Source: CAYVFC01 sp964450715 (GTDB taxonomy: Bacteria; Myxococcota_A; Polyangia; Polyangiales; JAFGIB01). From it: a stretch of 16,507 nt of DNA. The stretch is taken from assembly GCA_964450715.1 (NCBI GenBank), contig CAYVFC010000167.1:1-16507 (forward strand), in the 5' to 3' direction. The notes beneath the pieces are model-generated. The model was not told the origin of the DNA. It saw only the letters and a program-made list of their open reading frames with translations, and did no database searches. Position numbers and translations under genes: made by a program. This document shows, in pieces, positions 1 to 8,300 of this stretch. The first letter of the stretch is position 1, and every line of letters begins with the position of its first letter.

Positions 1-11
1 GGTTTTTCCTG

Positions 12-48
12 CGGGCGCGCTCGCGATTGCGCTCCGCCGACGCGCCCG
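12..48. other. GC-rich inverted repeat upstream of the first gene
   Basis: An 8-bp inverted repeat (12-19 with 41-48, core GGGCGCG/CGCGCCC) encloses a 21-base loop just before the first gene. It has no T tract on the expected side of either strand, so it is not a convincing terminator. It may belong to the end of a gene outside the window. The rest of 1-70 shows nothing I can name. Confidence 0.25.
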
Positions 49-70
49 GTCTCGTCTCGTTTATTTTGCG

Positions 71-976
71 GTGCCTCCGAAAACAGAGGTGAGAACCTTG
101 GCCGTTTGGGGCCCGCTTGCAGGCTGTCTCGTCGTCTTATCGATCGCCTGCACGGACGTCCTGGTCAACCTGGCGGAAGACCAGGGCGCGCTGCAAGCCG
201 ACCGGACGGCGGAAGCGGGCATCGACGCGAGCGAAGGGGCGGACGCGGCGCGGGATGGAGAGCCAAGCGGCGGCGAGGACGCTTCGTCGGGCGACGCGTC
301 GCGTCTTCGAGACGGAGGGACGGACGCGTCGGTGCTGTGTAACAGAAAGCCCTGCGCCTGCGACAACGGGATCGACGATGACCAGGACGGCCTCGGCGAT
401 GGGCTCGATCCGGAATGCACGGGCCCTTTCGACGACGACGAATCGAGCTATGCCACCGGTAGCCCTGACGATAACCGCGAATCGTGCCTGGACTGCTTCT
501 TCGACGGCAACTCCGGACACGGCGACGACGGTTGCCAGATCGCCTACGAATGCCTCTATGGCCGGCTCCCCGCGGCTTCCGGGGGCAGCTGCCTCTCCTG
601 CGAACCGGGCGAAAACTGCGTCGAGAACTGTCTGCCGCGCACCCCCAACGGGTGCGATTGCTTCGGTTGCTGCGAGGTTCGCCGGCTCGATGGAAGCCGC
701 CTGAACGTCTTGCTCACTTCGTCCTGTTCCATGGATCTTATCGAAGATCCGACAAACTGCCCGCGCTGCGTTCCGAACACCGCCTGCGCGAATCCCTGTG
801 GCACGTGCGAGCTCTGCGCCGGCAAGCGCTTGGAGGACCTGCCGGAAACCTGCCGGGAGGATGAGGACAAAAAGAGGTATACCTGCGACGATGGAGAGGG
901 GGTATGCGGTGACGATCTGCCCTGCCCGGACACGTACTACTGCCATATGGGCTGCTGCTTGCAGGCCATATTCTGA
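71..976 (+). CDS. Cysteine-rich secreted lipoprotein, function unknown
   Basis: The protein has 301 residues from GTG 71, or 295 from GTG 89. Neither start has a good Shine-Dalgarno site. The start at 89 gives a more normal signal peptide (MRTLAVWGPLAGCLVVLSIAC), in which the last Cys is the likely lipidated residue; an LAGC box nearer the N-terminus is an alternative. An Asp/Glu/Ala/Gly-rich linker follows (roughly residues 30-90), then a Cys-rich region with about 30 cysteines. It opens with CACDNGIDDDQDGLGDGLDP, an acidic pattern common in myxobacterial surface proteins and resembling a calcium-binding loop. The even, dense Cys content suggests a disulfide-bonded domain outside the cytoplasm. 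I recognise no enzyme motif. It stands alone, followed by a palindromic repeat. That it is a real gene is fairly sure; its function is unknown. Confidence 0.72.
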   Translation: MPPKTEVRTLAVWGPLAGCLVVLSIACTDVLVNLAEDQGALQADRTAEAGIDASEGADAARDGEPSGGEDASSGDASRLRDGGTDASVLCNRKPCACDNGIDDDQDGLGDGLDPECTGPFDDDESSYATGSPDDNRESCLDCFFDGNSGHGDDGCQIAYECLYGRLPAASGGSCLSCEPGENCVENCLPRTPNGCDCFGCCEVRRLDGSRLNVLLTSSCSMDLIEDPTNCPRCVPNTACANPCGTCELCAGKRLEDLPETCREDEDKKRYTCDDGEGVCGDDLPCPDTYYCHMGCCLQAIF

Positions 977-996
977 ACGGCGGCTACGGCTCGGAG

Positions 997-1044
997 TGTC
1001 ATCTCGAGCAAAGGGAGAGAACTCTCCCTTTGCTCGAGATGACA
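997..1044. repeat. Near-perfect 23-bp-arm palindrome, REP-like dispersed element
   Basis: The arms 997-1019 and 1022-1044 are perfectly complementary around a 2-base AA centre. The left arm starts TGTCATCTCGAGC and the right arm ends GCTCGAGATGACA. The core resembles the TGTCATTCTGAGCGAAGCG / TGTCATCTCGAGC type of dispersed palindrome that recurs in many bacterial genomes and gives spurious 'SSRAKG...FARDD' translations. It lies 20 bp after the stop of the preceding gene. It has no U tract, so if it ends transcription it does so as a cruciform or hairpin barrier, not a classical intrinsic terminator. Confidence 0.8.
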
Positions 1045-1150
1045 TCGATGAAACGTACCTTCACCAGCCATCGCGCGCGTCTCAAACGCACGGTCCCCAT
1101 CAAGGGACGCGCTTGGACTCGCCTCCGGCAATCGGTTATTCTTAAGTAAT

Positions 1151-2269
1151 ATGGGTGATCGGGAGGACAGGCCGACGTTACGCCCGCCGGAGTACCCGGA
1201 GCTCGAACAGGAGCGTTCCCAGGCGGAGGTAGATCGTCCCCGAAAAACGAAGGAGGCAAGGAGCTCCGATAGCGCGGAAACCGAGCCGGAGTCGCCGCCG
1301 CCGTCAGCGCCGGTCGAGTACCACACCCGAAAGGAGTCGGTCGACCGGGCGATGCGGTACGTACAGGAACGGGGCGCGGGAAAACCCGGGGCCGGCTCCT
1401 ACGCCTTATCGGGGCAGCGGGTGAGCAGCGACCGGATCCCGGCCGCGATCGCGCAAGCCGCGACCGATTCCGATGCCGCTCGCACCCGTATCGGCACTGT
1501 CCAGACGCCTACGGTGGTACAGCCGCCGAGCGATACCTACGACCTGCGCAAGCACTCCGGCAGTGCGAGGGGATTTCCGGCTGCCTCCGACGGATCCGTG
1601 AGCCCCCCCGCCTCCACCCGCAAGCCTCCCAGCAGCGGCAGGTTCGCTGCCGCATCGACCACTCCGCCGAAGTCGGCGCGGCCCCGCGCCGAAAGCCAGC
1701 CGTCCCCCAGATCGGCCACCGAACAACGGCGTCGCTTTCCCTCGACGACGAAGCTCGAGTACGTCGATCCGCACCGGCAGAAGAGCAGCACGCGCATGGG
1801 CGCGGTCCGACCCCCGGGCGACAGCTCGGCGCCGCACCGGGGCGCGAGCAGCGGGCAAGTCCCGGTGGTATCGCCTCTCTCCACCGTCGCCGTCGGCGAC
1901 GCCCCGCAGCGGAGCCAAGAACAGCTCAGAGACGCCCTCAAGCATATCGCGCACAAACGTTACGATCTAGCGATACGGGAGCTCGAAGACGTGCTGTACA
2001 CCGCGCCTGACAACGAGGAAGCGGGACGCTGGTTGCTGGTCTGCCGCGCCAGAAAGCTGATGGCAGAGGGAGAGCGCGGGGCAGCGGTGCGGATGTACCA
2101 GAGGCTGCTCGAGAGGGATCCGGACAACTACGAGGCGGCCAAGGAGATCAGCGCCTACGAGAAGGACCGGGCTTTGCGGGCGGTACCCTTTGGTCGCTAC
2201 TTCACCAAGAACCCCGGCCCCCGGGACGATCCCTCGGGGCCGAGAACGCGAAAGAAGAGCGAGCGGTAG
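1151..2269 (+). CDS. Disordered protein with C-terminal TPR motifs
   Basis: The protein has 372 residues and no signal peptide or membrane segment, so it is probably cytoplasmic. Residues 1-256 are low-complexity, rich in Pro, Ser, Arg and Thr, and probably disordered. Residues 257-340 are helical and fit two TPR units: one around HKRYDLAIRELEDVLYTAPDN and one around GERGAAVRMYQRLLERDPDN, with the usual Gly/Ala/Tyr/Pro positions. The short Arg/Lys-rich tail ends SGPRTRKKSER. TPRs usually mediate protein-protein contact; no partner can be named. ATG 1151 has no Shine-Dalgarno site, and the bases before it are AT-rich (TTAAGTAAT), so a leaderless transcript is possible. The gene converges on the methyltransferase gene with 12 bp between them. 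Confidence 0.75.
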   Translation: MGDREDRPTLRPPEYPELEQERSQAEVDRPRKTKEARSSDSAETEPESPPPSAPVEYHTRKESVDRAMRYVQERGAGKPGAGSYALSGQRVSSDRIPAAIAQAATDSDAARTRIGTVQTPTVVQPPSDTYDLRKHSGSARGFPAASDGSVSPPASTRKPPSSGRFAAASTTPPKSARPRAESQPSPRSATEQRRRFPSTTKLEYVDPHRQKSSTRMGAVRPPGDSSAPHRGASSGQVPVVSPLSTVAVGDAPQRSQEQLRDALKHIAHKRYDLAIRELEDVLYTAPDNEEAGRWLLVCRARKLMAEGERGAAVRMYQRLLERDPDNYEAAKEISAYEKDRALRAVPFGRYFTKNPGPRDDPSGPRTRKKSER

Positions 2270-2281
2270 CCCCCCTTTCCC

Positions 2282-3010
2282 TCAACCCCGCTTGCGCGCG
2301 ATCGCGATCAGAAATCCGCCAAGGCTCCGCAACGGCGAGTCGAGCGCCAGCCGTTCGAGCGCGGCGAGCGCCTCCGCCAGCAGCGGCAGGCGGTAGACGA
2401 AGGCGGCCGGAGTAAAAACGCGCACGCCCCGGAATCCCTCCAGCTCGAGCTCCGGCGGCAGAAGCGCCCGCACGGCGCCGGGAGAGTCCCAGCGGGTAAA
2501 CACGTCGGCCTCCGTACGGCCGTCGCTGATCCGGCCGGGGCCGGCCAGGCGCTTGGCCAGGTAGCGGAGGCTGCGGGGATTGTAGAACTCCAGTAGAAGG
2601 ACCCCGCCGGGAGCGGTCACGCGGCTGAGCTCGGACAGCGCTCGTTCGATGTTCGCCACGTGGGCCAGCACCTTGAAGCTGCACACCACGTCGAAGGCCT
2701 CGTCCGCGAAGGGGATATCGGTGACGTCTCCCAGCGCCACCTGCAATCCCCGCTCCCGCGCCTGCCGGACCATCCCCGGCGAGAGATCGAAACCGCAGGC
2801 CAGGGCCGCGGTCCTGGCCAACCGCTCGAGCACCAGTCCGCTGCCGCAGCCGGCCTCCAGCACGCGCCGGCCGGCGACGTGGGGTGCAGCGACGGCGGTT
2901 TCCAGCTCGTCGATGAGAAGGTGGTAGCCGCGGTCGCGACCCGTCTCGTAACGACGGCTGAAATCATCATAGTAATCTTTTACGGTTCCCTTCTGCTTCA
3001 TCTTCGACAC
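2282..3010 (-). CDS. Class I SAM-dependent methyltransferase (Methyltransf_11/25 type)
   Basis: This 242-residue Rossmann-fold methyltransferase is of normal length for the family. Motif I is VLEAGCGSG (residues 50-58). The acidic residue that would bind the SAM ribose is D75 in GFDLS, the GDVTDIPF strand is at 94-101, FDVV is at 106-109, and the post-motif APGG is at 133-136. The N-terminal VKDYYDDFSRRYE is typical of UbiE/UbiG-like or sugar/lipid O- or N-methyltransferases; the substrate cannot be told from sequence. GTG 3010 is the likely start because GGAGG lies 6 bases upstream; ATG 3001 would be 15 bases away. It lies 55 bp after the glycosyltransferase gene on the same strand, so the two probably form an operon, and the substrate may be a glycan or glycolipid. 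Confidence 0.88.
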   Translation of the reverse strand: MSKMKQKGTVKDYYDDFSRRYETGRDRGYHLLIDELETAVAAPHVAGRRVLEAGCGSGLVLERLARTAALACGFDLSPGMVRQARERGLQVALGDVTDIPFADEAFDVVCSFKVLAHVANIERALSELSRVTAPGGVLLLEFYNPRSLRYLAKRLAGPGRISDGRTEADVFTRWDSPGAVRALLPPELELEGFRGVRVFTPAAFVYRLPLLAEALAALERLALDSPLRSLGGFLIAIARKRG

Positions 3011-3065
3011 CCAACGCCTCCAACTGAGCGACGGTACGGCGGAGGCGAGTTACTATTTCAACGAT

Positions 3066-4178
3066 CTATCCGAGAAGCTCGTCGTATACCTGCTCGTAGG
3101 CAGCGGCCATCGTCTGCGGTCGAAAACGCTCCTCCGCCGCCTCGCGGCCGCGATCGGCCAGTCCGCGCCGCTCGCCCTCGTCCTGCAGGAGACGGCAGAC
3201 GGCTTCCGCTATCGCATCGCGCTCGGGAGCGACCGCCAGGGCCGCCCCACCCTCGGCCAGCTCTTCCGCCGAGGTTCCGGTCGTTACCAGTACGGGCGTC
3301 CGGGCCGCCATGGCTTCGATCAGGACCAGCGGCAGATCCATCTTGGCGCTCAGGTTGTCCACCGGGAACAGGACGAGATCGGCGGCCGCCAGCAGCTCGA
3401 GGATGGAGACGGTCTCCCCCACCCAGGTCACCCGGGTATCGAGCCGCAGGGTTCTCGCCCGATTCTTCAGTTGCGCCTCGTGCTCGCGCGCCGCGGGCGT
3501 CTTGGCGCGGCAAGCGATGGCCAGGTGAGCATCCAGGTCGCCCGGTAGGTCGTACAGTGCCTGCAGCGCTCTGTCCGCTCCCCGCCCCACCTCCAGGTCA
3601 CCAGGGAAGACGAGCAGCGGTCGGTCCAGCGGCAGATCGAATAGGCGCCGGACCTGCTCCCTCTGTTCCCGACCTGGCGGCTGTACTGCGCTCACCGCGG
3701 GCAAAACGCGGCGCAGGCGATCAGGGCTCAGGCCCGCTCCGAGCAGCAACCGCTCCGTACTGCGGGAAACGACGATATTGACGTCCGCGAAAACAAGCTG
3801 CCGCAGATCCGTGATCTCGGTGGAAACGCTGCAGATGGTCTGTACCGTAGGAACTCTTTTCGCACGGGCAGCCAGCGCGGCCACGAACGAGGTACGCGGA
3901 TTGGGCGCGAAAAAAAAGTGCCAGAGAGCGGTGCGCCGTCCGGTCAGCAGGCGCAGCATCACCCGTGCGTTGTCCGCCAGCTGCGGGGTGAATCCACCGC
4001 TGGCGGGCGAATAAAGCCGTTCGACCCGCGCCCGGGCCAAATCGAGCAAAGAGCCCTTCCTCGACAAGACGACCGGAACGTACCGGGTCATATTGAGAGC
4101 CAGCTCGCGCACCAGGTTCTTGCTGCTGTCGTTCCATGGCGGCGAGATAGGCTTGGAAACGAGTAGGATCTCAGCCAT
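3066..4178 (-). CDS. GT4-like (GT-B fold) glycosyltransferase
   Basis: The protein has 370 residues from ATG 4178; the reading frame runs further upstream but that part looks non-coding. The N-terminal domain opens MAEILLVSKPISPPWNDSSK, as in GT4 enzymes. The C-terminal nucleotide-sugar domain holds PLLVFPGDLEVGRG (187-200), RVTWVGET (249-256), LLAAADLVLFP (262-272) and MDLPLVLIEAMAARTPVLVT (280-299). In the usual EX7E motif the second Glu is E288, but the first position is Met or Asp here, a known variant of the family. It probably transfers a sugar from an activated donor in exopolysaccharide, LPS or glycolipid synthesis; donor and acceptor are unknown. An AGGAG sits directly against the ATG, unusually close. 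The methyltransferase gene follows 55 bp downstream. Confidence 0.85.
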   Translation of the reverse strand: MAEILLVSKPISPPWNDSSKNLVRELALNMTRYVPVVLSRKGSLLDLARARVERLYSPASGGFTPQLADNARVMLRLLTGRRTALWHFFFAPNPRTSFVAALAARAKRVPTVQTICSVSTEITDLRQLVFADVNIVVSRSTERLLLGAGLSPDRLRRVLPAVSAVQPPGREQREQVRRLFDLPLDRPLLVFPGDLEVGRGADRALQALYDLPGDLDAHLAIACRAKTPAAREHEAQLKNRARTLRLDTRVTWVGETVSILELLAAADLVLFPVDNLSAKMDLPLVLIEAMAARTPVLVTTGTSAEELAEGGAALAVAPERDAIAEAVCRLLQDEGERRGLADRGREAAEERFRPQTMAAAYEQVYDELLG

Positions 4179-4190
4179 CTCCTGCAACGC

Positions 4191-4217
4191 GCCCGGCGAC
4201 GGCGCCGCCGGCCGGGC
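4191..4217. promoter_or_regulatory. Inverted repeat in the leader of the glycosyltransferase gene
   Basis: GCCCGGC (4191-4197) and GCCGGGC (4211-4217) are perfect inverse complements around a 13-base GC-rich loop. In the minus-strand mRNA the hairpin would sit just upstream of the AGGAG/ATG of the glycosyltransferase. It could affect translation or simply reflect high GC content. Confidence 0.3.
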
Positions 4218-4246
4218 TTGACCTCTGATGTCCTTCAGCCTAACCC

Positions 4247-4252
4247 TATGAT
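4247..4252 (+). promoter_or_regulatory. Possible -10 box for the small hypothetical gene
   Basis: TATGAT matches the sigma-70 -10 consensus at five of six positions and lies 40 bases before ATG 4293. No good -35 box is at the right distance: TTGACC at 4218-4223 is 23 bases away. If used, transcripts would begin after the upstream candidate starts, favouring ATG 4293. Confidence 0.3.
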
Positions 4253-4292
4253 GCGGGTCGGGGAAATAGAGCACGGGAAGCGAACAAAAGCG

Positions 4293-4778
4293 ATGGACGA
4301 GGACAAGGAAGACCGTAACCCGGAAGGGGAAGCAGAAGGGTATCCGCAGCGGGAAGAGACCAGCTACCGGACCGGCAGGCCCCATCGCGCCGGTTCGGAT
4401 TCACAGCGCTCGGCCCTGGAACGGCTGGCGGCGGATCTGCTCAAGAAGGGATTCGAGGCCGGGCGCGATACGCTGAGACACACCGACGAGCGGCTGAAGA
4501 CCGTGGGGGAATCGGTATTCGCCAAGGAAATCGTCCACCTTTTCGCCTCCCAGATGGGAGACATGCGCGACGCCATGGCGAAATCGGTGGCCGCCGAGAT
4601 AGGGCGTTTCCTGCGCGAGACCGACTGGGCCTCCGAGGTGCGCCGGGCCGCTTCCGGGATAACCGTCGAGGCCAAGGTACAGCTCACCTTCCGCTCCCGT
4701 GCCGAGGGCAAAGAGGGCAAAGAGGGCAAAGAGGGCAAAGAGGGCAAAGAAGACCAGACCGATCCGGGAGACGACTGA
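4293..4778 (+). CDS. Small conserved-looking hypothetical protein with (GKE)n tail
   Basis: The protein has 161 residues from ATG 4293 (MDEDKEDRNPEG). Starts at TTG 4218, ATG 4248 and ATG 4251 are in frame, but none has a better ribosome site. Residues 1-40 are charged and probably disordered. Residues 42-135 are helical and amphipathic (ALERLAADLLKKGFEAGRDT; EIVHLFASQMGDMRDAMAKS), and then comes a strand-like VEAKVQLTFRS. I recall similar short proteins (ADLLKxGxEAGxDTLRxTDER ... KEVxxxLFxQ) in Myxococcota genomes, without known function. The C-terminus is a tandem GKE repeat encoded by five exact copies of a 9-bp unit. There is no signal peptide. The stop is 2 bp from that of the convergent DUF192 gene. 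Confidence 0.7.
   Translation: MDEDKEDRNPEGEAEGYPQREETSYRTGRPHRAGSDSQRSALERLAADLLKKGFEAGRDTLRHTDERLKTVGESVFAKEIVHLFASQMGDMRDAMAKSVAAEIGRFLRETDWASEVRRAASGITVEAKVQLTFRSRAEGKEGKEGKEGKEGKEDQTDPGDD
4704..4748 (+). repeat. Five exact copies of a 9-bp tandem repeat (GAGGGCAAA)
   Basis: The copies begin at 4704, 4713, 4722, 4731 and 4740 with no mismatch. They are in frame within the 3' end of the small hypothetical gene and encode (EGK)5. Because the unit is a multiple of 3, copy-number change by slippage would lengthen or shorten the charged tail without a frameshift. Confidence 0.95.
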
Positions 4779-4780
4779 AG

Positions 4781-5341
4781 CTACCTTTCTCGCGGATCGG
4801 GTAGCGGCTCGACGCCCTCGAAACGCACCGCCGTGCCGATGACCACCCCGTGGCGCCGGGAAAAGCCGGCATTGACCTCCAGCACGTACTGGGAGACGCC
4901 CGGCACGCTACATCGGGCGTCGCTCAGCGGCTCGGTATTCTCCACGATACCGAGAACGGTCATACCGGGCTCGATGAAGATCATGTCCAGGGGCAGGTAG
5001 GTATTCCGCATCCAGAACTCGAGGTGATCGGGACGTTCGAAAAGGAAGAGCATCCCCGCGTCGCTCTGCAGGCTCTTGCGGAACATCAGGCCTCGCGTTC
5101 TCTCCGCCGGGGTCCGCGCCACCTCCACCCGTACGGATAGCGGATCGGCGCCCGGCGGTGACAGCACCACCCGCGGCCATGCTGCCTCGCCGTCAGCGGC
5201 TCGCTCCTCCGCCGCGTTCGGCTCCTGCACCGCGGACGCGCTCGAGCGTTCAGTTCGAACGCCGTTCGACCCCTGGTTGGCCGAGCATCCCGGCAGCGCC
5301 AGGGCGGCGAGCAGGATGGCGGCGATGTTCTTTGCGTCCAT
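4781..5341 (-). CDS. DUF192-family lipoprotein
   Basis: The protein has 186 residues. MDAKNIAAILLAALALPGCS is a clear lipoprotein signal with lipobox LPGC and lipidated C19, so the mature protein is anchored outside the cytoplasmic membrane. A disordered, Glu/Ala-rich linker runs to about residue 55. The DUF192 domain fills the rest: VEVARTPAERTRGLMFR, MLFLFERP, FWMRNTYLPLDMIFI, TVLGIVENTEPL, YVLEVNAGF and GVVIGTAVRF are the usual signature segments. The family is widespread and small; its biochemical role is not established. ATG 5341 lies only 17 bp after the stop of the DUF4215 lipoprotein gene, suggesting co-transcription. No strong Shine-Dalgarno site is visible. Confidence 0.9.
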   Translation of the reverse strand: MDAKNIAAILLAALALPGCSANQGSNGVRTERSSASAVQEPNAAEERAADGEAAWPRVVLSPPGADPLSVRVEVARTPAERTRGLMFRKSLQSDAGMLFLFERPDHLEFWMRNTYLPLDMIFIEPGMTVLGIVENTEPLSDARCSVPGVSQYVLEVNAGFSRRHGVVIGTAVRFEGVEPLPDPRER

Positions 5342-5358
5342 GCCCAAAACCGTCTCGG

Positions 5359-8300
5359 TCAGCGCGGCGTCAGCCAGAGCGTGACCAGTCCTTCGTCTCC
5401 CACTTCCGGATCGAATGCGTCGACGATCAGCAGGTACATCCCCGGCTGCAGCCTGGGAAAGGCGGTGGTGCCGCTCTGCTCGCCCGTGGGATCGAAGCAG
5501 TCGAGAGGCGTGTTGTCGCACGCTCCGCCGTACTCGCGAAACAGGCCGAAAACGTGGTCGCCGGTCTGCTCCCAGCTGAGATCGAGCCGCGCTTCGGTCT
5601 CGAGCTCGAACGCGATCACGCGCTCGCGACCCGATCCGGCCCCGCATCCCGCCACGTACAGATCGGTGCCCTCTACCGTATCCCGCTCCACCATCTCGGT
5701 GGCGTCGATCGCCATGACCCCCAGATCGACGTCCGGGTTGCAGCCCTCGATCACCAGCCTCATCTCGACGGTTCCCGCCATCTCGGCGCTGTTGGCCTCG
5801 GCGATCAGGTAGTAACGAGTGGGACGCCTGCCGAGGAAGCGCACCGAATGCGGCTCGTCCGGGCCGCTGCTGATGCAGACCCCGTCGCGAGCCGAGCACA
5901 CGTCGGTCAGCTCTCCCTCGCGATACAGCCCCAGGTTGTGCTGTCCAGACTGGGAGTACTGCAAGGCGATGGTCGCGTAACGATCCAGGACGAAGGAGAC
6001 GACCACCTCGGGCCCGCTGCTGCTGCAATCGGTCGACCAGTTGTCGCTGGAGGCAGCCACGTCCAGCGTGCGGTAGAGGGGAACGCCGGGTTCGAGCGTG
6101 CCCAAATCCTCGTGTATAGCGCAGCTCGCCTGCTCCCGCTGGCACAGGGAGTCGCATCCGTCGCCGTCCCGTTGGTTGCCGTCGTCGCACTGCTCGCCCG
6201 CCGCGGCGTCCAGGATCCCGTTGCCGCAGCTCTCGTTGCTCAGGCAGTCCGCCGAGCAGCCATCGCCGCTCCGGTTGTTGCCGTCGTCGCACCGCTCGCC
6301 CGCCAGCGAATCCACGATCCCGTTACCGCAGCTCTCGTTGCTCAAACAGTCCGCCGAGCAGCCGTCCCCCGAGATGGCGTTGCCGTCGTCGCACTGCTCG
6401 CCGACAGCCGCATCCAGAAATCCGTTGCCGCAGCTCTCGTTGCTCAGGCAGTCCGCCGAGCAGCCGTCCCCGTCGGCGGTGTTGCCGTCGTCGCAAACCT
6501 CGTTCGCCTCGAGCAGCCCGTTGCCGCAACCGACCGCGGCCGCCAGCACGGTGAGCGACAGGGAGACCACCCCGGCGCTCGCTTCGGCCGTCTCCTCGAC
6601 GATGAGGTAGTAACGACCGGTGCGCAGGTTGTAGTAGATCTCCGTCGCGGTTGAACCGCCGCCCGGATCGGTACAGCTGACCAGCACGCTGGTGCACTCG
6701 CCGCCGACGTCCTCGTAGAGGCCGATCTGCTGGTCTCCCAGCTGAAAGATATCCAACTGTAGATTCGCATTCACTCCCAGGCTGAACTCGACTACCCGCT
6801 CCAGGCCCGCTCCGCACGACACCATATCGTCCGTGGCCAGACGGACGTCCGTGGTGCGGGTGACCGTGGTCCCCAGCGGAAGCGTGCCGAGCACCAGGTC
6901 CGGGTTGCACTCCTCTATCCTGCACAGATGGTTGCAGCCGTCGCCCGGGATGGTGTTGCCGTCGTCGCACTGCTCGCCCAGGTCCAGGAAGCCGTCACCG
7001 CAATAGGGAGGCGTCTCGATACGGCACTCGGAGTCGCATCCGTCCTCGCTGGTGTTGTTGCCGTCGTCGCACTGCTCGCCCGGATCCACCGTGCCATCAC
7101 CGCAGCTCGGCGGAGGCTCGAGCAGGCAATACTGGCTGCATCCGTCGCCGTCTTCCGTATTGCCGTCGTCGCACTGCTCGCCGAAATCGACCACGCCGTC
7201 TCCGCAATCCGGCAGCAGCTCGAACGTGCAGTAGCCGGTGCACCCGTCGCCGTTGAAGCGGTTGCCGTCGTCGCACTGCTCGCCCGGATCCAGATAGCNN
7301 NNNNNNNNNNNNNNNNNNNNNNNNNNNNNNNNNNNNNNNNNNNNNNNNNNNNNNNNNNNNNNNNNNNNNNNNNNNNNNNNNNNNNNNNNNNNNNNNNNCG
7401 TCGCCGCAATAGGGCTCCCGTTCGATGAGGCAGTCGGCACCGCACCCGTCGCCCTCCCAGAGATTGCCGTCGTCGCACTGCTCGCCCGGATCCAGATAGC
7501 CGTCGCCGCAATAGGGCTCCCGTTCGATGAGGCAGTCGGCACCGCACCCGTCGCCGTCCCGAAGATTGCCGTCGTCGCACTGCTCGCCCGGGTCGAGCAG
7601 GCCGTTTCCGCACAGAAAGTCCCACTCGAAGAAGCAGTTGCTACTGCATCCGTCGCCGTCCCGAAGATTGCCGTCGTCGCACTGCTCGCCCGCGTCCAGA
7701 TAGCCGTCGCCGCAATTAGCCTGCGGTTGCTCGTACCGGCAGCGCTGGTCGCAACCGTCGCCCGCGCGCGTGTTGCCGTCGTCGCATTGCTCGCCTGCGT
7801 CCAGGTAGCCGTCGCCGCAGTTCGGCAGCGGCTCGNNNNNNNNNNNNNNNNNNNNNNNNNNNNNNNNNNNNNNNNNNNNNNNNNNNNNNNNNNNNNNNNN
7901 NNNNNNNNNNNNNNNNNNNNNNNNNNNNNNNNNNNTACAGGCAGCGCTCGTCGCAGCCGTCGCCGCGCGTCAGGTTGCCGTCGTCGCACTGCTCGCCCGC
8001 GTCCAGGTAGCCGTCGCCGCAGTTCGGCAGCGGCTCGTACAGGCAGCGCTCGTCGCAGCCGTCGCCGCGCGTCAGGTTGCCGTCGTCGCACTCCTCGAAC
8101 AGGTCGAGAGAGCCGTTGCCGCAGGTCGGCGCGGCCTCCACCCGGCATTGCGGATCGCAACCGTCTCCGGACTCCAGGTTGCCGTCGTCGCACTCCTCCT
8201 CCCCTTCGCGCACGGCATTGCCGCAACCCGGACCGCGCTCCAGTCGGCAGAGTGGATCGCATCCGTCGCCGCCCAGCACGTTCCCATCGTCGCACTGCTC

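Noticed and set aside
137..1045. Minus-strand open frame through the first gene and the palindrome
   Set aside because: It is antisense to the cysteine-rich lipoprotein; the 'SSRAKGEFSPFARDD' start is the typical spurious translation of the palindrome.
4179..4385. N-terminal extension of the glycosyltransferase to 4385
   Set aside because: The extra residues lack family features, overlap the divergent small gene, and the family's N-terminal strand starts at ATG 4178.
5342..6292. DUF192 gene start much further upstream
   Set aside because: The upstream frame is an Arg-rich shadow of the DUF4215 gene; ATG 5341 opens a perfect lipoprotein signal.
5158..6654. Long open frame on the plus strand antisense to the DUF4215 gene
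   Set aside because: It follows from the codon bias and repeats of the real minus-strand gene; its product is low-complexity 'VAVVALLA' and has no ribosome site.
7299..7935. Frameshifts making the DUF4215 gene a pseudogene
   Set aside because: Frame changes occur only at the two 100-N placeholders and vanish if true gap lengths are multiples of 3.
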